NCBI RefSeq assembly: GCF_032854445.1
Contig: NC_088299.1
Coordinates: 15,743,608 to 15,807,607, forward strand
Origin: Liolophura sinensis
Taxonomy: Eukaryota; Mollusca; Polyplacophora; Chitonida; Chitonidae
Direction: 5' to 3'
DNA length: 64,000 nt
The notes under the pieces are model-generated. The model was not told the DNA's origin, made no database searches, and was given only the letters and a program-made list of their open reading frames with translations. The translations under genes were made by a program, and so were the position numbers. Below are positions 23,781 through 35,794 of the stretch, one piece after another (position 1 is the stretch's first letter; each line of letters opens with the position of its first letter).

Positions 23781-25620
23781 CTTAATAGCTTTTGTCAATA
23801 CTTTATCATTTAACCGCCATGGCTTAATCTTCATTACGACTTCGAACCTTCGTTAAATCGCTCCATCGTTATCATGTACATAGATTACAGATGGCCCTTG
23901 TATGCCAGTCTGAGTATTATCCCCCGTCAATTCTGCAGATGGAGTGAAAGGGTAGTTTAAAGTCTTTGACCCTATGCATAAGTATATACGCATCAACCAG
24001 ATGAAAATAACAGATTAACTCGCAGAATGACTAAATTTCATGGATCATGTGTCTGAAATTCAGCAGGTTCTCGGTCCTGTAGGCGTTGAGAGTAGGCGAC
24101 GGCATCGCTTAAGACAAGGGCTTATTCCAACCAAGATCCAAATTTTTTTAATCCACCTTGATAGTTACGACAAGTTAAATTGACACGGCTTTGCGATTTA
24201 CGCTGCAATGTGCCGGTAATATTCGCATCTACCTTTCGCTAGTTTAAGAAGGCAGTTGACGCAGATAGATATGGTTTCGTATTCTGTATTTGTAAAAGTG
24301 CAAAGTGCCACTGCGCATTGACCGATGGCTTGAATGGGAGCTCCAAATAACCTGCAGTCAAATATCATAACCTTGACCTCTCGAGCAAGCCGTTTTCTTT
24401 TAACAATAATTTGGTTTGCTGTTTTTCAAGGTGAAAACCTACAAATCTGTACCTTCGCTGAGCATTTGTTACAGAAATTCCACATCACAACACGGTGTGT
24501 AAGGTCACGAACTAAAACAATAAACTTTACGTTGGTGGAAGGCGGCCAAAAAGACACACTCAAAAAGATCGTCTCTTAAATTTAACAGAAGGTGTGTTGT
24601 CTGAGTTGATGCCAGAATGTATTTTGTTATTATAAGGCGATTTTGTGTCTTATTCAACATAATATCACGTTAGTGTAATAGAATGGTTATGTGGACATAA
24701 TAGAATATGTGTGTTATATTTAACAGAATAATCTGCTACAACAACAGAATACCTTCTAGGATCACTCAGATAACAGACATTCTGTTACATTTAACCGGTT
24801 AATTTTTTCAGTGTATATTCCAATCATCACATTTTCCATATAGGGTAGGTGTAAAACGTATTCCTCAGAGATATTGCTATGCAAATATGGCTAATTTACA
24901 ATTGCAAACTGAAATTATCCCTATTGCTCTTCACGATTCACTGAACTTAATATTTGTCTGTCAGGAATTTGCTTTAGTTACGCTGTTAGACAGAGCAGAT
25001 TCACTCTCAGAATTATTGTCAGAAAAAAACCTATGCAAAACTGACATGATGACATGAGTCACGTCAGTTTGTCGGTTGCATAAGGTTAATGTACACAAAA
25101 ATATTTTAGCGGAGGCCATTCCCTTGACCAAGATAAATCGGCTATGCGTGGTTTAGCTATTGCTTTAGCTAAAAATTAGTGAAAGAACATTTGAAACAGA
25201 ACATATTTAAAACAGAAATAACTTTGGGATTGTCTCATAACATTCGCTTACGGGGGTAGGGATTTTATGTCACTATTTAGGCCGCATGGCAGTTGAATAT
25301 TGTCTTTGATAAAGCTTGCGAAATACCTCCTTCAAAACGGTTTGCGATTTTTACAGTTTAAAAGCACATGAACTAAAATCTTGTGTATTATACCCATTTG
25401 GGGCTCAGTAGTCATCGTCCTCATGTAGTACAATGACCCAGTTGTATATTGCAGGACGTTCGTCGTCATGGAGACATAATATCTACATTGCTGGTTGGTA
25501 TGGCAGCTATGTGGTTGTAACATTGAGAGGGCTAGTTGCAACTGGGCCATGAACTTATACTTATTAACTTATACATATTAGTGCTGATCATTGTGTATTT
25601 CAGTGCTAACCTCTAGTTGT
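23781..25620. other. no gene; possible old palindromic DNA element at about 24555-24815
   Basis: The interval 24555-24815 has several 'taacagaat' / 'attctgtta' inverted motifs and ends in 'aaccggttaattttttcagtg', while its start has 'cacactcaaaaa'. This pattern is typical of a non-autonomous DNA transposon with internal inverted motifs, but I cannot define the ends. The rest is featureless. Confidence 0.35.
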
Positions 25621-25862
25621 AGCTTCCTCGCTTGGCGTTCAGCATTAAGTGGATCGTGCAATCCCCATCAATATAGTGGCTCGGCTGGGGTGGCTTTCTT
25701 GCCTGCGGTAAGTTGTATTAGTGAAGCAGCGCTAGACAAAAGAGCGGTGGAAATCCGTCCTGCAGCGAGAAGGCACACTACATCCACTATAAGGGCTCCT
25801 TCGTCGTCACATGACTGAACAATTGTAAAGTACGACGTTAAACCCGAAGCACTCAAGCACTG
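25620..25862 (+). mobile_element. SINE family B, 5'-truncated
   Basis: The body from 'cttcctcgcttggcgttcag' through 'aaaagagcggtggaaatccg' to 'acgacgttaaacccgaagca' is clear. The tRNA head is missing and the CACT tail is short. Confidence 0.85.
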
Positions 25863-28000
25863 TTATAAATGCAATCGTTGAGATTTCAAGTCCAATTCAT
25901 GGTGGCTACCTCTCCAACCGAAAGTGGGAAGGTTTGCTTTGTAACTGCTCGGAAATGTCTACGATCTGTGCTCGGAAATGTTCAAAGCCTGTCCTTGGAA
26001 ATGTCCGCAATTCGTGCTTGGCGTTGTCTTACCATATCGACGTCATGCTATCTTTGCCCTTTGATTGCCAAAGAGTTCTAAATTAGGTGGTATGTATACA
26101 TTGAACCACAAAATTACTGACCTCGGATTTGTGATTTTAGTCCAAGCCGTCCTAGTGGGAAAACTACTAAAATTGTCAGTACTACCACTGGAAAGCCATG
26201 TGTGTACACTTTAAACTATAATATCTCCAATATTGCCAAAGACAATGAAACCTAACTGGACAGTCAAGATACTGGCTATATTGTGGTGGCGCGTTATGCG
26301 ACAATTCCATTCTAAAGTTGGTGCCAGTCGTACACAACATAACACCTGTCTTTCAGAAATACAGATACACATGTAGGCCTTAATCACTAACCGATCAGTC
26401 ATCCAAGCAGGTATCAGGTGGGGTGGTTTAGTTTACAGACTTTGTTGACATGAAATTCATGTAAACGTGCTCATTTAAAATAATAAACCACGTGCATATC
26501 GTCACGTATAGTACAGCACCACGTCTGTAAGTTCTGTAATTTAATTTTAAAAAACATGGTCCTTACCTTGTCACTGAAATGTTCCGCATATATCGTTTCA
26601 TAATACCAGTATCCAGAGCTGATGTTACAAAACCTTCATGAATTTATCCACGATTTTCAAAGAAGAGTGGGAAAGGCAGCTGGCTGGGGAGTTCATCGAC
26701 GTTGTGATTAAAGGGGGAAGGGAAGAATATTGAAGAGATGGGAGAGGGTACATGTATGAGGGCAAATGTATGATCTCAATCAAATGTAAGATCTGACCAA
26801 ACCTTGTCATTACTTTGGTTCTACCAAGACAGGGTTTTATATTCATGCGTACATGTAGAAAAGTGAACTGCCATCGTAGATAAATTACTTAATTTACTTT
26901 AAATTAAGTAAATACCACCAACCAGTACTGAAATATGGCGTAGTAAAGACTAATAAGAGGGACAGTGATGGAAGTAAAAGCGATCACCATGTATACCATA
27001 CTAAAAATCCTCCCTGCCTTTGCACCTCAATTCCCATAGCCCTCCATTCGCATCTCAGCCAAAACAGGAGTACTGACCTAATTGGGACTATTATGTAATA
27101 GTACCACGGCTTGGCAATTAGAATGTTGATTTCCACCGCCATCACATCCGGCCAGGTGTCTCAAGAACCCTTCTGCCTGACACTAGGACGATTAATAACT
27201 GCTCCCCACCTCGCCACCTCGCTTCGCTGCCTCGCTACATCTCTGCCTCGATACCTCGCTGCCTCACCCTGTATTAGAAATGTCGAGGTAGCGAGATGTC
27301 CTGTAGGCCTATCAGCTTCCATAGTTCCTTGTAAATGATGTAGTAGGCCTACTGTATCAACAGTTCAAGCAGTGGAAGAAATATTCTTCCAATATGCCCA
27401 ATTTCCGAGAAAATTATATTTATCACTTAGACCTTCATCGCCGAAGTCCACATCCTTCATCCGCCATAGGCTACTGCCTAGACTATTACACGGAAAATAC
27501 CTTCGACGTTAGAGAGCTAACGTAAACGTGACGTTACCTTGCTCTCGATAATTTAAACGTGCTGAAGCTGTTTCAAGACGCAGTTTCACTAAACTTTTAC
27601 TGTGTTGAAAAAAAATCCAAACAAATATTCAATGTCGGTTTAAGATACTTTAAATGATAGTATTTCAGTGGACATAAACATTAGTCAGGTGCTGTTTGTC
27701 GCATTTAAAGAAAGTGTTAACAGTAAGTGACAGTGTATGATACTGAAATAAACTTAATTATCTAAAAGTTGATAAGAAAATGAAAAGTTTCTGTTGGTAA
27801 TCACTTTAGGATATTGTAGAAATTTAAAATATTGAACATTGACCTGATTTACGAGACTGTTTAACTTCAAATGTAATAAATATTTCAGTTAACTCCGTAA
27901 GAGGGGAGATGCCATATAACCGTCTTATATGCTGTATGATGCAACCTTTGTGTTTGAAACAAACAATAGTCGTGACGACAGATCTTTGTTATGATTCAGT
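25863..28000. other. no gene recognised; CCTCGC-rich patch at about 27205-27290
   Basis: Non-coding. The patch at 27205-27290 repeats 'cctcgct' irregularly. A short fragment at about 25880-25935 resembles the SINE A core ('agatttcaagtccaattcat...ctacctctccaaccg'). No gene signature is present. Confidence 0.4.
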
Positions 28001-28300
28001 ACCTAATAACGATCTACAGCATAGATATACAGACTAGAGTTAGTCTTGTAATCTGTGTAAATGTCTCGGGCAACAGACAAACCGTGTACTAAATGGATTT
28101 GGATATTAAGTTTTGCTTCGGCATTTAGCTTTCCCGATGGAGTAGCTAAATACGGATATACGATGTGATTATCCGGTGCACGCATCGTCCGGGCTAAGAC
28201 CGGATTTTGGGGCTGAGTGGTATGAAACAATAACATCTGTGTTCTGTACCATTTAACGGAGGCCAGGCACTGTAGCTATGCTGTAGATCGTTATTAGGTA
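28000..28300. mobile_element. MITE with 23-bp perfect terminal inverted repeats and TA duplication
   Basis: The left end at 28002-28024 begins CCTAATAACGATCTACAGC, and its exact reverse complement lies at 28276-28298. TA dinucleotides flank both ends (28000-28001 and 28299-28300). The total is 297 bp with no transposase, so it is a non-autonomous element. The TA target site fits the Tc1/mariner superfamily (inference). Confidence 0.85.
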
Positions 28301-28469
28301 CCAATGTGTTTTATCTTCACGGTATAGGTATTAGACTGTATGACTGGTAGCTATGGCAACGTTAGGTTGTACCTGTAGCGATCGTAGGTAATTAGCAATT
28401 TTGTTCTAAGGGACATAACTCTTAGGTGTTACACAGGAGGGGAAACCCCAACATGTGCGTTGACACGGA

Positions 28470-28582
28470 GTGAAACGATCGTTTTCATTGGTTGATCGGG
28501 AGGATGACACTGGTTTTCCGCCATCTTCCACTAAAAGTTCTATGCCATCTAAATAATTTTTCTCGTCTCGTCTGTGTTACAG
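28470..28582 (+). promoter_or_regulatory. possible TATA-less promoter and 5' untranslated first exon
   Basis: An inverted CCAAT box ('attggttgatcgg', near 28487) is followed by 'ttccgccatcttcc', a YY1-like CCGCCATCTT element typical of housekeeping transcription starts. About 70 bp on, 'tgttacag' is followed directly by 'gtaagatt', a strong 5' splice site (donor at 28583). Together these suggest a non-coding first exon of about 28510-28582. No downstream coding exon was found in the window. A partial copy is at 29057-29132. Confidence 0.4.
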
Positions 28583-29056
28583 GTAAGATTCAGAAGCCAT
28601 TTGCCCCACGGTAACACGCCATTTAGTTCTTGTTGTGTTGTAGTTCCTAGCTGATCTATAAAAACTGATATAATGCGGTTAGCTTTGAAGATATTTTTGG
28701 AAGAATAGTTCATGAATCTAAAAGTAAATGTTCACTTACTGTTTATCAAGGTGTTGTTGTTACAAGCCCAAGAGCGTTAAATCCTTATTAGAATTAGTCT
28801 GAGATATAATGCTTCATTAGTATGGCAGATTTCATAGTTTTTGATGCATTTGTATTCATGATACAAGTAACCCAAAGAGCTCAGTGTAGTTACGTGTATA
28901 ACAATGTGACTTAATTCAATCAGTGTTCGAACGGGTGTACATAAACCCGCTAGCGAGTGTAGCGATTCAGGGGAGACAACTGTCAATGACATTCTAATTC
29001 AGGGGGAAATACTCTGTCCGGAATTATGATGTGATATCATTGTATACGTTGTATTG

Positions 29057-29132
29057 AGACTGGTTGTCCGCCATCTTCCATTAAAAGTTCTATGCCATCT
29101 GAATAATTTGTCTCGTCTCGTTTGTGTTACAG
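29057..29132 (+). repeat. second copy of the 28.5-kb exon-like segment
   Basis: About 76 bp from 'gactggttgtccgccatc' to 'gtttgtgttacag' matches 28507-28582 with few changes. The splice donor is not copied: here 'acag' is followed by 'tcctac' instead of 'gtaagatt'. The match ends exactly at the presumed exon edge. Confidence 0.75.
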
Positions 29133-29487
29133 TCCTACATTGTGCCAGACCATAGGAAGGGCAACACACCCGCATTTACGTATGACAACAACCTGGCCAA
29201 AAGTTCCATACAACATCCGTCCTTTAATTCATGAAAAGACCATATTTGCTCACATTTAAATACAGTGTTTACACATTCGTCATATTTTTACTGTTGGGAA
29301 ATCATAAACAAACCGATACGAAGAGAGGGACAGCGAAATATGGGGGGACTCGTAGTCCTATAGTTACTGCACACAGCCTTAACAGACAGGGGATTAAGGT
29401 CGAGCGCCTGCATGTTTCCCATGGTTACATAGAAGTGGAAGATACGAAGGAAGAACAAGGTTATACAACGATGCGTTTGTCCTCTTT

Positions 29488-29740
29488 TTGTATGACTCAG
29501 TTGGCTAGGGCAGCGTAATTACCCAGGAGTGTCTTACCAATGCGGTCGCTGTGAGTTCAAGTCCAGCTCATGCTGGCTTTCTCTCCAGCCGTACGTGGGA
29601 AGGTCTTCCAGCAACCTGTGGATGGTCGTGGGTTTCCCCCGGGCTGTGCCCGGTTTCCACCCACCATAATGATGGCCGCCGTCGTATAAGAGAAATATTC
29701 TTCAGTACGGCGTAAAAACACCAATCAAATCAAATTAAAT
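29488..29740 (+). mobile_element. SINE family A
   Basis: Nearly complete: partial head 'tatgactcagttggctaggg', core 'gcggtcgctgtgagttcaag', body and tail 'cggcgtaaaaacaccaatc' with an AAATC-type tail. Confidence 0.92.
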
Positions 29741-29797
29741 CTTTGTATGGACACAATAATACATGAAAAACATTACATCTGCTAAATTTTGCAAGAT

Positions 29798-30692
29798 GTT
29801 TCACGGCTGGATCCGTTTCACAAAACTTATGAAGCCACCCGTCTACGGTCTGGTAGTCGGCTAAGCGTCACTTAGGCGACTACCATACACAGGCTAAAAA
29901 AAAAACCGTCTAAAGCTCAACCGGCTTACCATAGCTGGCCATGATTCCTCTTTGTCAGTTTGAAAATAAAATATAAAAAAAATTAAATTAGTATGCATGA
30001 GTAACACACAAGGGTGGTAATTCTTCTTCATTTTCCTTTTAAGCAGAGTTTTTCTAACTTCGGGCGATAGCTCATAACACAGTCAAAGCGAGTGAGTGAG
30101 TGAGTGTTGCAGGACGGATTTCCACCGCTCTTTTATTTAGTGCTGCTTCACTGAGACGACTTACCGAAGGCAAGTAAGCTGCCCCGCCCGAGCCATTATA
30201 CTGATACGGATCAACCAGTCGTTGCACTATCCCCTTCATGCTGAACGCCAAGCGAGGAAGTTACAACTTCCTCTTTTAAAATCTTAGGTGTGACTCGATC
30301 AAGGATTGATCCTGGATCTACCGGTCCCGAAGCGGACGCTCCAGTCGAAGCGAAACAATGACAATGTTCCCAAAGTAGCTTATATATAACGGGTGCGTTT
30401 TGGTGGTTTTTAAGTTTCAAAAAGACGTTGATGACATAGGCGAATTTATTCAAGAATCAATTCATGAACTTTCTAAAATGAAACTCGTGAAACTTCTAAC
30501 ATCAATTCGTTCAATCCTAGCCACATTCGGACGTGACTGCCGATTTAAAGGTATTCTTCAAAGTCTAAAACACAAAGTTTTAGCTGAAATCAAAATATTT
30601 TCGTTAAATTGGTTAGATAAAACTGCTAGTCGGCTAACTCAGTTGGTCGTCTAAGACTAGCTTTGAGATATTTTGTGAAATGGGCCCGTGAA
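29798..30692. mobile_element. non-autonomous DNA element with imperfect inverted ends, holding a SINE
   Basis: The left end 'tttcacggctggatccgttt' + 'cacaaaac' and the right end 'attttgtgaaatgggcccgt' + 'gaaa' are imperfect inverted repeats of about 27 bp. Inner parts such as 'tagtcggctaagcgtcactt' and 'gctagtcggctaactcagtt' are also mutually related. A family B SINE (about 30095-30350) lies inside. The 84-codon plus-strand frame at 30400-30654 has no recognised domain and is probably not a gene. Confidence 0.5.
30095..30350 (-). mobile_element. SINE family B, reverse orientation
   Basis: Read on the minus strand it has the tRNA-like head near 30350-30290 ('tccaggatcaatccttgatc'), body 'ttcagcatgaaggggatagt' and 'aaaagagcggtggaaatccg', with the GAGT tail at 30090-30105. 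The segment between 'gtcctgc' and the CACT tail present in other copies is deleted. Confidence 0.9.
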
Positions 30693-30699
30693 ATGTGTC

Positions 30700-32670
30700 T
30701 ATAAATAGTTTAAAAGGTTAGCTGAATGTGATGTAGGTAATTTGGCTCCCCGGCAACATCCACACAGTGCTCTGAAAAACTTACACGAGGTGCTGTTATA
30801 TTCACCAGCACATAAGCCAACGTGCCAGCCGCAATGTCTACTATTTGTATTCGGCATTCTTGCCTTAGTAAACTCTTTTTCAGTATTGCAAAATGAATCA
30901 ACCACATGTATAACTGTTTTCCTCTGTTGCGAATCAGAAAGTCAGTGGATAAAGGAGTAATTGATACGCTAATAATGAATAATCCTCAATGTAGTCCCAC
31001 TACACCAAAATTAATGTTAACAATTCGTGTGTACAGATCACTCAATCAAACATTGTTATTAATTTTTTAAGTTATTCTTTAAACTGTGGATTATATTTTG
31101 TATCACGGCGACTCTACACATAATATAGCACTACTGAAATTAAAAGCGAACGTCTTCATTTCATTATAGACGTAGACTTCTATGGCACGGCAAGGTTATC
31201 CCAAATAGACTGATTTCCTATTGACGGAATGAACGCGCAACGGAAAGAATTTGGTATTGGTGAGTTGCACCGTGAACACAGAACACCGTGTGTATGTCAA
31301 GTTTTTTGTAAATATACACATACACAAAGTCCTTGTCCAGCAAAATAACATGTCAGAGAAAAGTGAAACTTTGTTATGTGATTTTTACAGTGAGTATGTT
31401 AAAAAGTTGAGTTTTTAAGATAAATGATCTTTTTTGGATAAATCTGGGGTTTGCCCCAAAAGCCGTTTGCACTCAGTAGTTGCTGTCCCTAGGGATTTTA
31501 TGACGTCGCAAAGTCGACATTAGAGTTCGTTACCCATGTAGTCAACCGTGGAGACCAGTGACAGACGTTGCCAATGAAACGAAATAGAAAAAGCATACGA
31601 AATGCCATTTAGGGCTACCGTGTGAAATAAATTTACATCAAGGCAAATAGCATTTATGGACTAATCACCCTACCAGGAAGACGTGGGGGGAAACCTGGCG
31701 TATAGTGGTTTACGTCACTATACATGCCCATATTGTTGTTTGACACTCTCCAAGCATTCTGTCTCACTTGTGATTCTGGCCGGTTAACGGCGCTTAAAGG
31801 ACACACGGGGTGTGGGTACAATCCTGGTCTTGAACATGGACTTTGTGCATTCCCTCACCCCCACTTTCCATGTGACCATGTTGACAGCATGCGGTGGACG
31901 ATCGCTCGTATGGCCATTTGCACAGTATAACGAGTATTCCTTGAACACCAGCGGTATTTCACCAGTGATGTAGTGTGCATATCTGTACGTCACACATGGG
32001 AAAGGTAGGCGGCATACGCCCGACACTCCCGTTTTCTCCGTAGAACTGGTCGCCATTGTTTAAGTGAAAAATTCTAAGTATGGTCTTAAACACCAGCCAA
32101 GGAAACCAATAAAGTGTGTTAAAAACGAATCCAAAAAAAAAAAAAAAAGAAGACGAGCAATCTCTAAAACCTCAAAAGACACGTTTTGTCCTTTTTCTTA
32201 TGTGCATTTAACTGAGTCGCGAAAACATGGGAGCTGTTTCTCAAAGCTTGACCAAAACTATGTTGACAATATTAGTTCTAACTCTCTCTCCTCCGAAGTA
32301 AATGTCTGACGACTTGGATCCGGAGAAAGATGTCAACGCGAAAGTATATCTCGGAGAAAGTCAGAATGTCCTCCTCAACATAACTGGCATATTTTAAAAT
32401 CCCGTGAGGTGGCGCTGTTGTGAACTTAGTTTTAAGTATCTCTTCATGAAACCGGCTTCAGGACCTTGAGACTTGTTTTGTCACAAACGGATTCTACCAC
32501 AACGTCTGTAATGTACAATTATCAGTTTCTGTTGTAACCTTATAACGCCAATAAATATGCCGCCATCATGAAGAGCTGGAATGGAACATCTGACGTCAAT
32601 AAATTGTAGGTCTCCATTGTAGGATAGGCTCGGATGTACTCCTTATCCATGGTTTAAGAACGGACGACAA
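30700..32670. other. no gene recognised
   Basis: Non-coding sequence with short frames on both strands and a poly-A tract at 32130-32150. Nothing supports a gene. Confidence 0.4.
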
Positions 32671-32677
32671 CCCCACC

Positions 32678-33010
32678 CCCGGGAGCGGTAGATCCAGGAT
32701 CAATCCTTGATCGAGTCACACCTAAGACTTTAAAAGAGGAAGTTGTAACTTCCTCGCTTGGCGTTCAGCATGAAGGGGATAGTGCAACGACTGGTTGACC
32801 CGTATCAGTATAATGGCTCGGGCGGGCGACTTACTTGCCTTCGGTAAGTCGTCTCAGTGAAGCACTAGATAAAAGAGCGGTGGGAAATCCGTCCTGCTAC
32901 AAGGAGGCACATTACACGTACATGCACCCTAAGGATTCCTTCGTCGTCATATGACTGAAAAAATTGTTGACTACGACGTTAAACCCCAAGCACTCACTCA
33001 CTCACTCACA
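32678..33010 (+). mobile_element. SINE family B with CACT tail
   Basis: Head remnant 'gatccaggatcaatccttga', full body, 'cgacgttaaaccccaagc' and five CACT units. It is one of the best-preserved copies. After it comes a CCCCAC-rich stretch to about 33060. Confidence 0.93.
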
Positions 33011-33059
33011 ACCCCACCCCACGCCATCCAATCTCACCTCGCCCCACCCCACCTCTCGC

Positions 33060-34180
33060 ACTCACCACTGCACCATGGAGGGAATTGTTGTTGTGTCACG
33101 TCTGAATGACTCAGGAATGACCTGTGGTTATTCGAGCGATACATAGGCATAGGTTGATATAACCTCGATTACGGTGAACTCGATGGGCCGACAGTTGTTG
33201 ATAGAGAACTACATGGCGTACCTCAACTACACAGTGACGCACCCGCATATGGAACTATAAGCTTTACCCCTGTATGCTGTACAGATAAGCATTGCCAGGA
33301 CTACTCCGTGACACCTGTAAGTTTATAATAATCATGAACGTCTTGACTATTTAACCACAAGAAGAACACTAACTCGCTGATTGTTAACTTATTGTTAGAA
33401 GGGGGACTTTACATGTTGCCATCGGGGGAAATTGGGTGAGTTTACTATTCAACTTGTGGGAGTGGAAAACAATTTCTTGAATTTGTTGTTTTATTTACTA
33501 ATTTCTTTTTGTTCTGTCTCGGCCATGCTGTAGTTAGCTGAAATGTTACTGTCTATGAATGGGTGGAAAAACTATAGACGGTATACTGCTCTACTCCCCT
33601 GCGGCTTATTTACTTAAATATATACATTCATCTAGGTAGACTTAGCATGCATCGGTTAGAATGGGTCGAATAAAGTCAGGTAGCAAACACCAAAATTCAG
33701 AAAAAGAAAGCTAAATAATCAGTAGATGTATACTGCAGCCAGAAAACGCATTCACTTGGAGAGTAATATCCCCTCAATGTTTTCAAACATTTTACATAAA
33801 TCCCATTGGGTTTTGCGTTTTAAATGTGGCTAACTTATTTCCGGTATATTTGAATATAATTCTTGTATCGATTACTACAGTTAAAGTCTTGCATTGTTTA
33901 ATCTACAGTAAACAAATCTTAAACAATTCAACAAATATTTCACAAGAGAAATCGCAGTCGGTAACAAATTTGAAAACAAGGTGCATATGTAGAGGCTATA
34001 CATCCGTACAGGCTTATACCTTCATATAGTATAGCTGTATAATTGCACTATGTTAGTGCCTGCAGGAATGAGTCAGACGTATAATGACTGTAATAAGTGT
34101 TCTGATTCAAACTATGTCGGTGCAGATAGTTTTAGAGTAGCCAGACGTTGTTTAGACTTCGTTGCACTTCATACTTTCGT
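33060..34180. other. no gene recognised
   Basis: Non-coding. Short frames such as 33826-34029 lack support. Confidence 0.4.
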
Positions 34181-34182
34181 TT

Positions 34183-34185
<3 letters not shown>

Positions 34186-34265
<80 letters not shown>

Positions 34266-34296
34266 CTCTCTCTCTCTCTCCTTCTCTCTCCTCTCT

Positions 34297-34327
<31 letters not shown>
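34186..34327. repeat. (CT)n microsatellite, interrupted
   Basis: About 140 bp of CT dinucleotides with CTT interruptions. The Leu/Ser-rich frames across it in three phases are artefacts. Confidence 0.96.
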
Positions 34328-34328
<1 letters not shown>

Positions 34329-34339
34329 GGGTTTAATCA

Positions 34340-35735
34340 GATAATCACCAAATTCATAGTTGTGTATCAAGATTTGTGTCAGCAAATTAAAAGGCACACG
34401 GCATACTGTTATTTCCAGTGTGTTGCTCTCAAAACTGTCTATCCCTCAAAAGTGTCTCCTTTCCAGAATTAAGATTGGACAGGTAAAGTTTAGCTTTCGG
34501 TGAAATTTTCAACAGCAGGCGAAGGTCCCATTGAAAATACTCTTCGCCTCCCAATTCTCCCGCCTCGGTTTGACCGACTACAATGAACCTTTTGCCAACG
34601 CTAAACTTTACTATGCACATGTTGGCAGTAATGAAACAGGTCTTTGACGTTCTTAAATACATTAGCATGATGCATTTTACGGATTGTATCATGTATTCAA
34701 GCTATTAGCATGTGTAGCAACAGGGGGTCAAAAAGCGTTGGCAAAAGCACATTGAGCAAACCTACCCAGCCTACCTGAGTATCTACCACATGGTGAGTAA
34801 AACATGCTACAACTAAACCACACGGAAACCTGGCCTGTAAGCTCATATATTCCTGCTGGGCATCTAAAACTTGTTTAGCGTCCTCCTTCTCGCCCCACCG
34901 CCCGCTTCCAAAGATTACCCTCTCCCATCCAAACACACATATCTAGATCTTCTTTATTGTTAACCAATATCCACTGTGCATGGAATCGAAAGAAACACCC
35001 ATATTCACTGGGTAATTCACTGATGTCCAAGCTTATGCAACAAAACAGATTTTCTTATTGAAAACAAAGCCTGCAAGAAATAGCTTTGTTCAGTTAGCTT
35101 TATATTTGTTTCTTTTTCTGTCTTTAGTGGCTCCAATCTGTTTTAACTCGCGTTCACCATGATTGCTTGTCTGAAGTGTGCTCTGTACGCAATTTCTAAC
35201 AATGCCATAATGTATGTTGACATATAGCTTTACCGAAATATAGGCCTAGACTTTCTTCGGATTTACGCTTATATCCTATATGTTATTAAGTGATCTTAAA
35301 ATTCAACGAACGTGTATGTGTATGGTATGAAACAAAACACTCTTATATTAAAAACAAGTCATTAGAAACTTATTTTATGGTTATTAACAATAACAGTATC
35401 ATGCCTATCGTTATTAGGAATATGACATTTTATTAGCATAGAAAGAGATCTATTAAGTAAGCTAGTGTTTCTTGAGACACATCTGACAGGAGGCCAGCTG
35501 TCTCTGAGGCTTGTGCATACCTTACCACATCATCGCCACATGCTGTCTCTAATTGGTCAAAACGATTTTCAAATCACATATAACAAATGGATCCATTTAC
35601 TGTCTCATCAGTGGTTTTCGATAAGGTACAGACTGTGTTAAACTCTGAACACGTCCTTAAAGACAGATCGTAAAAAAATCAGTGTCCGGACTGATCTAGT
35701 CAGAAAAATATCAGAAAATCTTTCCGTGTGTTGCA
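34340..35735. other. upstream region of the EGF/FN3 gene
   Basis: No coding exon recognised. The promoter and a non-coding first exon of the gene at 35.8 kb may lie here, since a 3' splice site ('gtgttgcag', ending 35735) precedes its coding exon. Confidence 0.4.
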
Positions 35736-35794
35736 GGTTAATCTGCTGTTGAGTCAGAGGGAGTTTTGTGAATGTTCCTGGTTTTCAATTCAGT

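Noticed and set aside
34050-34472. Leu/Ser-rich 140-codon frame
   Set aside because: Spans a (CT)n microsatellite; the flanks show no domain or splice context.
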